Positions 26,501-38,200 of a stretch of DNA of 64,000 bases are shown one piece after another. The notes beneath the pieces were generated by a model that did not search any database, was not told the DNA's origin, and worked only from the letters and a program-made list of their open reading frames with translations. Position 1 is the first letter of the stretch, and each line of letters begins with the position of its first letter. A program made the position numbers and the translations under genes. The stretch is from Didymodactylos carnosus (lineage: Eukaryota > Rotifera > Eurotatoria > Philodinida > Philodinidae): assembly GCA_905250885.1 (NCBI GenBank), contig CAJNOQ010000056.1:1-64000 (forward strand), in the 5' to 3' direction.

Positions 26501-29412
26501 TGTACAGATTTTCTAGTAGAGATTAAGCTCTAAAGAAACATTTTTTTTTTCTTCAAATAGTATTTAATAAACAAAAATTTCCTTTTCATGCATAAATTTT
26601 TCTCTTTTTTTTTTGTTTTTCGTCTATCCCACAGCCATGCTTTATTGAAAAGCATTAGAATAGAAAACTTTTGATCATTGATCAAAAGTAATAAATTTAT
26701 TTTGTTAGACGTAAGGATTGCAAAAAAATTTTTTATCTGCGGCAATGTGCAAATGTTTAAGCTTACCACTATTAGACCGAAAATCATTTTCTCCAAAGTC
26801 TACGAAAGAGAGACAAGAGAGAACTGAACGAAAAAGTTACATTAAACATAGCACTCACAGCTCCGAAGCTTTCTCATCACCACACTATAAAATATATTTT
26901 TTAAATTGAAAAATGAATGTTTAAGATCAAACCGTGTATTTCTATGAAGTTTCGTTTCACTCCATAATGAGCAAATTTGGCATCATCCTTAAACTAACAG
27001 ACGGAGATACCAAGTATATTCAAACATACTAATCGACTATGCATCAATTGAACTGTAGTTTTTCAAAAGGATTTTCCTTTGATATTCATTGAGCTTTGAT
27101 TAACCCATATATTCCCATTTGTATCATGACGGAAATATAAGGATTATAAAAAAGACAAGTTAAGTTCTAGTTGAATAACATATCGAAAACTATAATTACG
27201 TTCTCTTAGAAACTTCATAGATCATGCAATTTAGTGAGCTACGTCTAAATTTGTCTAACATATTCTTACTTGTGTGTTATGCTTTTAACACTACTTTTTT
27301 TTTCGAACAAGAGATCTAAACTTCTTTATTTTAGTAGCCCAGCTGTCACCAATATATTTGAAAATTATTATGAATGTTAAAAATTATTCACAATATTTTT
27401 TCTGAAAATTTAGCTGAAAGCAATGAACGATTATTAGATCTAGACCAGCGTACACAAAGATAGTGAATTATTGATTCGCGATAATATCGATGCTTTTGAA
27501 CTTTTTAAATTAGCTATTTATAACAACAGACAAACGAAAAATCAGCACTTCTTGATAGATTAGGTAACACTATTTCAGTGCAAGCAAGCAACAAAGCTTG
27601 ACACCAAAATCGAAACAACATCAATAAGCAGCAATATAAACAACAACAAGAATCATGCCAATAGATCAGACCTGATGCCATCTGTTGTAACGGTATCCCC
27701 TCTACAACAGATGCTGTCGTCCCCATATTGGCATTTTCCACATTCGATGCTGGTGATACTTTTTTATCCTTTCCATTGGCATTAACTGCTGAAATGATAA
27801 AAAGAGGAGAAAACAAACAATCAATCAACTCAAACAAAGGTAGAAATTTGTTTTTTAACATTTTCTCCGTTATCAACTGGCATGCATTCATGCATCAAAA
27901 AATAGAAATGGCCTCGTTGTTCATTATTTATTCTACTTACGAACGCTACTACTTGGCCAACCATCTAACCAATCATGGAAAACTAACCAAAATGAAATTA
28001 GGTGCCAACAGAAGAAAGATGAAAAAAATGAACTGTTTCTCCAAAGATCGCAAAAAAGAGACGTGATGAACCCCATTGTACCTGTATTTACAGCTGCATC
28101 ATTGCTCGATAATGTATCTGTTTGTGTATAAATTCCATGTGATGATTCAAGTTCAGAACGAAAATTTGCGCCCACAATTGGCCTGTTGTATGAACTTGAA
28201 AACATAAATATAATCAATAATCAGATCGAATTTTCCTTCTTTAAAACACACAACATACGGGAAATTGATATCTGTTCGTGTCGGTGTAGTATCATTTGCC
28301 ACTGTAGTAGAAGATATCGTTTTACTATCGGCCTGTGGTTGTTGAACTGGTAAATGCATATTATTTCTATTAAGATAAAAGTAACGTAGCAACGGTGGTC
28401 ACTTTTTCCAGTAGAGGAACATACCGTGCACGGGATGCGCTGCTTGGTAGGTGATCTAATCGATCTGTTCCATACAATATTTTTGTTCTCTCTACATAGT
28501 CACAATGAGTTTGGAAAAGCTAAAAGTAGTAGATCAGCTATTTGTTAGACTAATCAGTTGAACTGGGCAACATTGTTTACTTCACAATAACGATCGTGTA
28601 AACGTTTATATTCTTGTTTCATTTCTGATTCTTTTTCTTCCAGACGTGACACTAAAAAGGGAAGATAGCATTATATATTAAACTACAAATATAATTTTTT
28701 TTCTTGTTTCACCGTGATCAGCTGCATTTCTCGCTTTAATTTCAAATATTTTCACGATTGATTCTAGACTTTGTAGTTTTTCATCATTTTCACGTTTTGT
28801 TTCTTCTAAATTATCTTCAACTTGTAAGTAACGCTAAGTAGAAAAAAATCTATAGTAGAAAATGTATTCTAGAACGATAAAGCTCAGATCAAAAAAGCAC
28901 ATGAACATTTCGTATGGGCACATCTTTTTTTGATGATATTCTGCCACCTATTTTACCTGTTGATATTCTTTATGAAATTGTTTTTCTCGTTCGTATTGTT
29001 GAAATAATTGATCATTTTGCTCTTTGAGTGACTCATTTTCTATTTGTCGAACTTCTTTATCGTTCAAAGCACTATCAAGTGATTCTAAACAATCAACAAA
29101 CATTTTAGAGAGTACAATCTCAATTTCAAGGTATAATCATGTACCCAACGTTGAAATCATAACAGGCATTAAATCTTTAACACTACTTTCACCATAATTT
29201 TTGATAATTCGTTCAAGTTCATTATAAACATTACTTGCCAGTGTTGTTACGGTTTCACTTAACAGAGTGTGGCCATCTTCTGATGTGGAAGAAGTTGATA
29301 AATCTTGATCGCCGTTATTATTGTTGACTGTTTTATCTTCACTCTTTAATTTACTACGGATAGAGATGATGCTTTTTGGTTTTGTGCCCGAAATATACGT
29401 GGAGTCAGACAT
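14576..29412 (-). CDS. MAPK8IP3/SPAG9: JIP3/JIP4-type motor and JNK scaffold protein
   Basis: A multi-exon gene of about 15 kb. Exon 1 (29145-29412) encodes VYNELERIIKNYGESSVKDL, the RH1 (RILP-homology) motif. Exon 2 (28957-29084) continues with ESLDSALND and YEREKQFHKEY coiled coil, then SLESIVKIFE. The middle has low-complexity linker exons (27.5-28.4 kb). The RH2/leucine-zipper exons lie near 21.3-21.7 kb (EVISLQSVKTRLQLRITELE) and 19.3-19.5 kb (RKRFTRVEMSRVLLERN, then KKRSPFWKL). The C-terminal WD40-like propeller spans 14.6-17.8 kb, with CRPIYN, LWIGTGNGIIISVPL, QLSFHGYKDAVKFFVAVPG, LSGGEGYIDFRVGD and a final SHLIVWHLG. This order is diagnostic of the MAPK8IP3/SPAG9 (Sunday driver, UNC-16) family, which links kinesin-1 and dynein/dynactin to vesicles and scaffolds JNK signalling. 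Start: first ATG, 46 nt after a splice acceptor. Not every small exon was resolved. Confidence 0.93.
17870..19306. other. Long intron of the JIP-type gene
   Basis: Between the exon ending near 17814 and the RH2 exon at 19307. No conserved exon or clear repeat was recognised. Short plus-strand frames here lack support. Confidence 0.45.
19725..20559. mobile_element. Mariner-like long-TIR foldback element in JIP intron
   Basis: TAGTGGA... on the left and ...TCCACTA on the right, each flanked by TA, begin inverted repeats of about 200 bp. Shared boxes include CATTAAAACATTTTT, GAAATTCTTGTG/AAGAATTTTATC, TTTTCAGTCGACTTTTTAAA and the ATATATAGAAAT tract at about 19900-19935 and 20390-20440. Identity by eye is about 75-85%, so the copy is not recent. 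The core of about 400 bp has no transposase that I can see. TA flanks suggest Tc1/mariner-type mobilisation. Confidence 0.7.
22765..23115. repeat. Foldback element in JIP intron
   Basis: Inverted arms of about 110 bp, highly similar: GTTGTGAAAGAAACAGC, CAAAATATGCATTCATAGGT and CTCAATCGACGCAGATTTTG occur on the left at about 22790-22875 and as reverse complements at about 23000-23090. The loop is about 120 bp. The inner arms are near-identical while the outer 25 bp are diverged (ACGTACTTATGGG versus GAGTACTTGTGAG). Non-coding. Confidence 0.85.
23850..25091. mobile_element. PiggyBac-like element flanked by TTAA
   Basis: TTAA at 23846-23849 and 25092-25095 bracket the element. The ends are CCCTTTCCGGCCGAT and, inverted, CCTTTTTCAGCCGGAT, an imperfect TIR. 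TTAA target duplication and CCC-type ends are characteristic of piggyBac elements. Subterminal GTTGCCAAAT(A/G)GCAACAT boxes recur at about 23972 and 25060, and inverted near 24750. A longer inverted pair containing ACAAAAATTTTGTAAAATTC lies at about 24003-24025 and 24712-24735. On the minus strand near 24240-24400 there are short acidic Ser/Glu/Asp-rich frames (SEEDLGSSESENE, NEESAINDDSSSE), similar in composition to piggyBac transposase N-termini. No transposase core was found, so the element is non-autonomous. Confidence 0.7.
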
Positions 29413-29461
29413 TTTTTGTTTGTCAAATATATAAATGCGCAAATAGGGTCATATTCGTCTG
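29413..29461 (-). promoter_or_regulatory. Splice acceptor and short leader before the JIP start codon
   Basis: On the minus strand, TTGTTTGTTTCAG ends at 29459, leaving a 46-nt leader to the ATG at 29412. It is a strong candidate trans-splice or 5'UTR-intron acceptor. Confidence 0.5.
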
Positions 29462-31325
29462 AAACAAACAATCATAAGTAGATGGTCTGTAGTAAAACAC
29501 AACCAGTCATACTGAAATAACTAAATAAAAACAGTAAAAATAATTGGGTTCATCGATCAGATAAAAGATCGTAGATAGATCGATATGCGAAGTTAAAAGA
29601 TCATGCCTTAAGTATTGTTTACACTTTTTGAATGGTTAGGAAGCCTCATTTGTTACAGAAAAAATGAAGCAAAAGTCTCAGCACGAAATGTTTTTTATAT
29701 TGACGTAAAATCCATAAAAACTTTAATAATAACAATAACAACAACATTGTTTCAATTCTTTCATTGCCATAAGTATTGTCGATTTAAGCAATTGGTCAGA
29801 AAAGATGCCGCAAGTTTACTTGGTAATTTTATTCAATTATTTGCTCCACATCAAAAACTCAAGCATTATGAACACTAAATGCGACTGCACTACGAGAGCG
29901 TGTTTGTTAAAATACAAAAGAAGATATGATGAAGGGTTACTTGTCCTCAAGTGAACACATTCATATATAATCGTCCCACAACTAGAACAACAACTACGGC
30001 TAAGGAAGTCTATTGGCTTCTATCGACTACCAATGACAGCGATCCTGACTAAAGCCTATTACTTCGATTGATTGATTGATTATCTTTTGGTTAATGTAAC
30101 ATAATGCTTAGGAGTTACATTAATCAAAACTAAACGTTACATTAATAACACACATGCTTCAGACGTTTGTAAGATACACAACCTGCTATAGGCTAACATT
30201 TCTTTTATCTGTTGAAGTCGAAGCGCACTAATATAGTCAGAAGTACTAAAGGGGCTAACAGAAAATTTGAATAATAACAATCGCTCAATGCTTATCGTCT
30301 AATTAATCGTTTTTCGCTGTGAAGGTACACCGTAACTCAATCCACTTTCGTAACAATTCTCTGCTGTCAAATCAAAGTATCTCCAGAACAAATCTATCTT
30401 GAGACATCGTTTTTTTCTACTGTTTCACATCTATTCCTCTTTCAACAATGCTCACAATATTAAAAAAACGGAAACTGTCATGCAGCGAAAGGGAGTTACG
30501 ATACCCTACTGAATATGCGCGGATATTTGTTTACATTCAAATTTCTGCAAGTACTTAGGAGCTTGGCGGGTATTTTCAGCTCTTTAGGTACTTAATTTAC
30601 TTGTCGAATGGTCTGCTAGTACTTGGGGATTACTTGACCAAGTACTTATATGCAGGTACATCCACCAGGGGGTTGTTACCCGCTAGCCGTCAAAGATAGC
30701 CGTCAGGAGTCACTTTCTTCGTCTTTTCATGTAGAAAGTGGCTCCTGACGGCTATCTTTGACGGCTACCGGGGAAAAACCAAGCATTACAGCTTTCTGCA
30801 TCGATTCTTTTTTATTGGTCGATTTTACAATCAATGAAAAGTTATGAGTAAATCTCTACGCTATACACAGTTTAGTCGATAAAAAGAAAGAAAGCAAGTC
30901 ATAATAGTCTTAATTCAAGCTGAGTTTTGTTTACCAAATCCTATCAACCATGAAAAACGCTCAAAAGTGGCTGTCAGATGTGTGTGATTCTTTCTTTTCA
31001 TATTTCACTACGTCTCTAGTATATTTTACGTCGTAATATAGTGTAGTTACGATGCATTATCTTATCTGACGTTTTCGTAAAATTTTGTTGCTGGATCGTA
31101 ATTTCTTGATTACGGAGTACTACGCCGTAATTTGGAAAAAAAAACGATGTGAGAAACGTTCTTGTTCTTCGTTATAGAGGAACTTTCTTTAATAAAGTGT
31201 ATCTTAATAGTAGAAATAAGATCTCAACTAAACCTGAGATTTCTTTGAACGCTTATAATAAATAAAGACTATCACTTAGTTCCTTTATCATCATTTAAGT
31301 TGATACAAATTAGTGCTTTACGACA
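29462..31325. other. Intergenic region between divergent remnants
   Basis: No gene supported. It contains tandemly scattered GTACTT/AAGTACTT motifs at about 30545-30660 and a GC-richer hairpin (30671-30780). Confidence 0.5.
30671..30780. repeat. GC-rich hairpin element
   Basis: Arms of about 48 bp (30671-30719 and 30733-30780) are reverse complements with a handful of mismatches around a 13-14 nt loop. The shared core TAGCCGTCAAAGATAGCCGT appears in both arms, and the adjacent CAGGAGTCACTTTCT matches with one change. It is markedly GC-richer than its surroundings. The arms contain an internal direct repeat (two GATAGCCGTC/TAGCCGTC units). Non-coding. It could also act as a strong RNA or cruciform hairpin. 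Confidence 0.85.
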
Positions 31326-32038
31326 TCATAGTGGTTGTCGAGATTCTTTACAAAAGAATACATCCTCGATATTCCAGTGAAAACGATAATCTTCGAATGT
31401 GTTGTCTATCAGTCGGTTTTTCAAAAGCACCGTCAAATTTATATGGTTGTGGAGCAGCACACTCAGTTGAATGAAGGATTTTTCCTCCAAACCGTGCGAT
31501 TGTTGTCGCATAATTTTCACGCCATATACATCTCCATATTTCCATTTTGGCTGCTTCGCAGATTGTTTCATATTCAGATGGTACAATTTCTTCAAATAAA
31601 AAGATAGAAACGCGGATAAAACTATAGTGGCATGATGTGTAGATCTAGCAGAAATTGAGCAGGTGTTTGGAGTAAAATTAGAAAGGTAAAAGAAGGCACT
31701 ATGGTTCGGATTAAGACTAGATGTTGCTTCTTTAACGCTTTAAATAAAATGTTTGATCTACAAAATGAGACAATCCGAAACTGTGAGTTACTTGACTGAA
31801 GAGTTGTGAATTTTCAAAAGGAACTCATACATTTTTTTGGCTGATATCGTAACATATTTTTTGACAAAAGCTCTTTACGGACTTGATAGAATCTGTTGTG
31901 TGAAGGACCTCGCACATGTTTATTCGATATCTTTACGCCATAGGACTGCTTTTCATCCCTAAAAAAGAATCCAGTATACACCGGTGTTAAAAAGTACCGA
32001 GCGGTGCCGATATATATATCTTCTGCAAAGTGCTGCAC
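31326..32038 (-). pseudogene. Coding-like remnant, unidentified
   Basis: Minus-strand frames read GTARYFLTPVYTG, DEKQSYGVKISNKHVRGPSH and RFYQVRKELLSKNMLRYQPK (31814-32038). Further on they read PKWKYGDVYGVKIMRQQSHG and CAAPQPYKFDGAFEKP in two overlapping frames (31326-31595). The motif YGVKI occurs in both halves. The frames do not connect by obvious GT-AG junctions. It may be the decayed 3' part of the gene starting at 33843, or a separate remnant. Family not recognised. Confidence 0.4.
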
Positions 32039-32639
32039 TGGAATTTATCTAATCACTGATTAGTTTTTTTTATTATCTTTGGTTGTATTACTTAGAGTGC
32101 AGTATTGACTGATATCGCTACCACATTGCCATGCCAAAACCGTGCGGCACTGTATCAACACTTCTTTTATGGAAACGAAAAGATGAAGTCAGAAAGACAT
32201 TCGAAATATTAAAAGTATACTGTGATGTTTATATAGATAGAAACTGACAAAACACAATGGTGATTGAAAACAAAACTTTGGTACTGAGGCGCATCAGTGC
32301 AAAACGAACTTTTTGAATGGCACTGGGACGGTAAAATATTTTTATAGGACAAAAGAAAAACACTCGGCCGAATGTTTTTCATTTTCTCTGCATTTTTAGA
32401 TTAGTATTACCAACAGTCAAGTGTTCAATCTACTAAAAAAATTGTTGATACTGGTTGGGCGAGGGTGTTCACCGAAAGAACGTCAACATCTTGTACAGAG
32501 CTTGCACGCATAAAAGACTAAATTGAATTACACTTTCCCGAATGAAACTCTGCCATGCTTCCTTTTTCCTCTCTTTCAGATGTTAGAAGGTTACTTGCGT
32601 CTCTAACTAACCTCTTAGAAGTAGGATGTTTGGTACACA

Positions 32640-33843
32640 GTTTGTACAAATATTAACAATTGTCCAACATGTCCATGCTACTACTTTCGAATGTTCGTTA
32701 ATATCGTCCACCGTTCTTCCGGCGTACTGTAACGATTCTTTCATTAATTCAAATAGTTTATGTATAGTATTCATTTCATTTAGCTTAAAAAGAAAACTAA
32801 CATAGGCGAGTTGAACACTCGCATCAAACTTGATAGAGTTACTTTCATTTGAAACGCTAAATTATCGATTGCTATTTCGCCAATAGCTAAAAGAAATTGT
32901 TATTTTCTATACTTCAAAGAAAACACATAGAGAAAAATTATAGAGCCACTGTATTTTTGAAATTTTTCGATGAAGCAGAGTGTTTAGGTTAAATCTAAAT
33001 AGTGATTTGGATAGCCCTTAAAGTTCTCTATCAAATGCAGTATGCGTCAAAATTTCAGAAAGAAGGTTTTGAAGAAAGTTTTCTAGAAAAAACCCTCCAG
33101 CAGAGCTCTAAATCCTAGAGAATTTTTCTAAAAATATTTTCAATATAGCCATCTAAAAGAGCATAAAATTCTGAAAAAAATGAAGCGTCGCACAGCTCTC
33201 CACAATCTTTCGTTGCAAAGTTACAGGCATCAGAAAATTCAGAGAAATGTGCTTGCTTTTTAGGCGATTTTTAGCATTTTTTTCGTAAATTATACTATTT
33301 GTATAATTATACTATTGTATATCTGAATTCTATTTTTTACCAATAATCGCTGCTAATCTCATTATTAAACTTTGATTTGATAGCAGTCCAAACAGTAATT
33401 TTGCATATAGTTGCGTCGATTTTTTCACTTGTAAGTGAGCTAAATGGAAAAAGGCAATTGTTAATTCATTTCGTGACTTCATGAGTTTTAAGAATTATGT
33501 ACCTAAACACAATGAATGTCCGATGCTAATAATTGCTTTCAATTTTTGTTCAGTAGTTACCGATTCTTCTTCATCTTGAACAACTTTGCTAAGGGAAAGA
33601 AGTATGGCTCTAGCTTGATCATCCATCGCTTCGTAAACATTTTCAATTAATTCATATATTTCAGCGATTTCTTCAGCGGTATCTGCTTTTCGACGTTTAA
33701 AATGAAGTTTTTGAAGCCAGGTCTTTTGCTATAAAGATTAATGTTTGATATCGGTTGGATATTTTTATAAGTAAATATGCACTTACTTTTATTTGTACTA
33801 TTGGTAACGAGTCACTAGTCTGGTATAAAATATTTAAATCCAT
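32640..33843 (-). CDS. Helical protein, 5' exons intact, 3' part doubtful
   Basis: ATG 33843 opens exon 1 (33787-33843), which joins in frame to exon 2 (33503-33728) and exon 3 (33341-33439) by GT-AG introns. They give about 127 residues with blocks ILYQTSDSLPIVQIK, KADTAEEIAEIYELIENVYE, LSLSKVVQDEEESV and KLLFGLLSNQSLIMRLAAII. A further block at 32640-32880 reads SVQLAYVSFLFKLNEMNTIH, then KLFELMKESLQYAGRTVDD and WTCWTIVNIC. It lies in a different frame from the natural continuation of exon 3 unless an unusual junction is used. Regular amphipathic helices suggest an all-helical (HEAT/ARM-like) fold, but no family is recognised. It may be an expressed gene with an unresolved splice, or a young pseudogene. 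Confidence 0.5.
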
Positions 33844-34390
33844 ATCTCTTTTTTAAGATGACACTATTGCAAATCTTTTTTCCACGCGCCACTTAAGCTA
33901 ACGTCATTATAACTTGTTCTCATGCGAGACGAATGTATGCTTGTAGATAGAGAATTTTCTATCTGTAAAATTCTAAAGCTGTTCCTCTTTTTCTTCTTTT
34001 TGAATAATTCACTTAACATGTTTCGCAATATATCTTTCATGTTTAAAATCATTTTAAAACTTGTTTGTGCTCCTAAAACTTGTCAAAAATACTAAATGTT
34101 GGCAGGTGGTTAGTGCTTATCTTGTGTACTTCGTCGTTTAGCAGCTTAACTTCATTGAATGAAAGGTTCGAGTTTAAACAGTAAAAAAACTGGATATCAT
34201 TTGCATTAGATATCGTTTGTCCGTTGTCTTATATAGTGTAGAATAGCGAATATCATGTTAATCGTAGCTTATTTAAAAAAAAATTAATATTCAACTTTAT
34301 CTGTTAAAAAATTCGAAACTTTCATCTAGTGAAGTTGAGTTGCCAAAAAACTGAACATGCACACGAAATCATACCACCAACAGAAGAATA

Positions 34391-34661
34391 AAGTTCATTT
34401 AGAGTCGATGAAAAGTACTTGTTCGTATTCAGCACACTCGATAATCCCGATGATTTTCTATTTTTGACGAGAAATGCTGCCAAATATTTAGGAAAAATAT
34501 TAAAACTAATATTTGTTTTCCATGGACATGTTTTTCCGCCATTTTGTTCGAAAAGTTTTTGTAAACTTTTGGCAGTATCCCTCGTCAAAAATAGAAAATC
34601 TTCGGCATTATCGAGTGTACTGAATACGAAAAAGCACTTTTCGACTTCTGAAAATGAACTT
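34391..34661. mobile_element. TA-flanked MITE, copy 2
   Basis: Ends AAGTTCATTT...AAATGAACTT with TA on both sides (34389-34390 and 34662-34663). It shares the full segment order with 967-1212, including CTATTTTTGACGAGA and TCTTCGGCATTATCGAGTGT boxes and the internal hairpin. The subterminal inverted repeats are well preserved (GTATTCAGCACACTCGATAA versus its complement at about 34605-34625). 271 bp, non-coding. Confidence 0.85.
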
Positions 34662-35256
34662 TATATTTGTTTCACGTGGATATGAATGATTTCCCGTTGA
34701 TCATTCACTATCCATTTAGAATTAATGACGTTTAAAGAATATCATTGTTAAATTTATTAATTAAATTAATCTTTTTCTCTTTTTAATTTGTGGAAGGATA
34801 TGCCATTCGTAACGTTTAACTCAAAGATGAACTAAAAACTGTCGTTTGAATATGTACCTGTGAATTTTAGTACGTTACATTAATCGTTGAACAGGAGAAT
34901 AGATACAATTTTGTTGACTCTTTATATAATATATTTATCTTATGTGAACAGACAATACTAAAATAGTTCTGTCTTTCTTCTTTTTCTTCCCTTTATACAA
35001 TTTATTCTTTTTATATTTATTTCATCTATAGTCATTTCAAGAAAATTCTTTAATCTACACAATTTCTACAGGATCATTTTCGTCCGCAGATTAGATCATC
35101 GTTTTTTGGTTCGACAAAATTTTCTATTAGACGCTTATAATAATTTGATTATTTTTGACAAGTTGATGAAAGTTTGTTTTCGATTCTTGTAAGAAGTGCA
35201 GTATGATTTTTCCAAATATATAATGCTAATAGGATTGTGTTTTTTTTTTATTAAAG

Positions 35257-38200
35257 ATAATGGCTAGTTTGAACGAGTGTATAGTCTGTTCACCTATTAA
35301 ACAATGGACAGATATACTTCAATGGTCATCCTTAAATTTAATGAAGCCTATATGTTGTAAATTATTTAAACGTCTGAATTCTTGTTCAAAGCGAAAAGTT
35401 TTATTTTGTCATGATATGAAAGGCGGTTATTTAGAAGATAAATATCGTCAAGGATGCTATTCATCTGATGCATATCGTTTTTATTTTTGGAGCATAATTG
35501 ATATATTTTGTTATTTTTCACATGAATTGGTCACAATTCCTCCTGTTGTCTGGATTGATTGTGCCCATCAAAATGGTGTCAAAGTATTAGGTAACAAGTA
35601 GTGTGTATCTCAGTTTTGCTTTTAACCATTTGTGTTTTATTTTTTTTTACAGGTACATTTATAACAGAATGGGATCAGGGGATGTTGATTTGTCAAGAAT
35701 TACTTGCATCTGATGAAATAATTAATCAAATTACTACGCAATTAGCCGAAATTATGTTCTTTTATAATTTTGATGGTTGGTTACTTAATATTGAAAATAA
35801 AATACCGGTAATTGATTTAAAAGACACAGCCAGTTGATTCGTAATTTAACTGTAATGTTTATTGTTTTTAGTCTGGTGATATCAATCGACTATTATCCTT
35901 CGTTGAGAAACTTAAACAAGCTTGTGCAAGAAAAGATGCTAATAGCATTGTCTTATGGTATGATTCAGTAACAACTGATGGTGATTTAAAGTGGCAGAAT
36001 GAATTGAATGCATTGAACAGGTATTCGTGCAATTGTACGGCCATTTTTCCCTATATACTTTTTTTCTGTTAGACCCTTTTTTGATGTGTGTGATGGCATC
36101 TTTTTGAATTATACATGGACTGAAGATAACCTTAAAAGGTCAAAAGTGGAAGCAAATGAGCGTTATCTCGATGTATTTGTGGGAGTTGACGTGTGGGGAC
36201 GAGGATGCTTAGGTAACGGGGGATTCAATACTTGCGAGGTGAACATAGATAGTCCTAAGCGTACAAATATCTAAACAGGTCTTGTCGTTTTAGGCTATGT
36301 CCGTTGTTCAAAATACTGAATTGAGCACGGCATTATTTGCTCCAGGATGGGTATATGAACACTTGGGTGGTGAAAATTTCAAGGAAAATGAAACAAAGTA
36401 AAGAATACAAAAGAAATAACATTCTACCCAATTGCAATATATTTATCTGTTATAGATTTTGGAATTTATTGAAGCCTTATGTTAATGAATATTCATTACA
36501 AATACAATCGTTTTCGACAACATTTTCAGATGGTTCGGGACTTCAATTTTTTATACATGGCCAGGTAATAAGACTTGGCATCCACTTTCCAGATATACAC
36601 AATCATTCTTTCTTCATCCATAGAAATTTTCTACAAATATCTGGCATCATCTTGGTCTCCAACAGTACATGCCATACATTAATAGTCAAATTTCGATTTC
36701 ACATGATGACGCCTATTTTGCTGGTTCATGTCTGCTTTTCAAAGAAACTGGTTGTTTTAAGTAAGAGTCTCAATTTACTTTATTAAAAAGCGAGTAAAAG
36801 ATGAACCAATTGTAATTATTTAGTCTGTTTAAATGCGTTTTGCCGATCGAATCAGAAATGGAAGTAGTCTATGTAAGTGTGGACTGTTCGTATCAGACAT
36901 GATCAGAAAGTTAATTGATTTTATCCATTTTTTCCAAGATTTTCAAAATACCAGAATCATTAACACTATCTGTTGCTCTTAAATTGAAACTAAATGATAA
37001 TTCAATTTGCAGTCTTACAACTGATAATGAAGATGATAATCACGTCAACAAACAAAATCTGTCACGGATTACAATTTCATCGAAAAAACAAAGTATTAAC
37101 AAATGGGAAAGATGGTAAACCGATGATATTCTTTTTCTCTCCACTGTTTCCTCCATAGTAGGAAACCAATTTAGTTATAGCCTTCCTCCTGCTTTTATTT
37201 CCACTTGAAAATTGTATTTTGCCTTCTTGACATAGTCTCACAGTAAAAATAGTAAATGCACACACAGAATCACGGTTTGTTTAACGACTTTTGAAATTTG
37301 GGGTTAAAGTTTGAGAAAAATAAAAATACTACTCTCTAAAAAGCTTTTCGACCAGCTGTGTTTAACGTGATCAGTTCGTCCCTCGTCACCTCCTCTAATC
37401 TTGCCCACTATGCTCACTATCAAAATGTTCATCTATCTATTCTAATGGGTGCGTCATAATGAATGGACTTCTCCGGATTTTTAACGTATTTTTTTTCCTT
37501 TAAGGGTAGAGAGCTATTTCTTTTTTTACCTGTGGTTCAGGAGATAATTCACAAAAATCTCTAGTTTCCACGGGAAACTCTAAATCTCTTTGCAGATGAG
37601 CACTTTTAATCAAAATAAATATGATATCTGTAGTCAGTTCATCGAGGTGTATCGAACGATGTATAACTTAACCCTTGCCTGAACAAAAAAGAATCGGATA
37701 AAAGTTTTTTGGGCATTTTATATACCAAAACATTATCATTCCACAAATACTGTTGATTTTTTCTCAGGAGTTTTCATGTAAAATTCGATCAAAAAACATC
37801 AGTAACTGAAATATCATTGGATATTGGCCCTCATCCGTCGGATCAAATTCAACTCAAACTTGGCTTTGTATCAGTATGTATAATATCTTATTGCTTAATC
37901 GTAAAGTTCCCATAATCATATGGTGACATTAAAATAGTGTTGCATGACTGTGTCTGTAAACATTTTTTTAGATAAGACCAATTGTAAAAGAATCATCACT
38001 TAGTATTTATTCTCATACTCCGACACAATTGATTCATTCCATAGAGCGATTAGAATTGAATTCGAGTACGATTGCACACACTGTACGATTTAACACTTCA
38101 CAGTCATTATGCATACACAATACCGATGAACGTCGAATTATCTATGTATTTCATCGTGATGAATTTGAACAATATACATTTATTGGTGCTACATATCAAC

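Noticed and set aside
31335-31607. Plus-strand 90-codon frame
   Set aside because: Antisense to better coding texture on the minus strand and without motif support.
34322-34685. Open frames on both strands around the MITE
   Set aside because: They lie within the inverted repeats of the MITE and mirror each other (shared VKNRKSS string).
36337-36786. 149-codon plus-strand frame within ENGASE
   Set aside because: Covers an intron and out-of-frame exon sequence; the ENGASE frame explains the conserved blocks.
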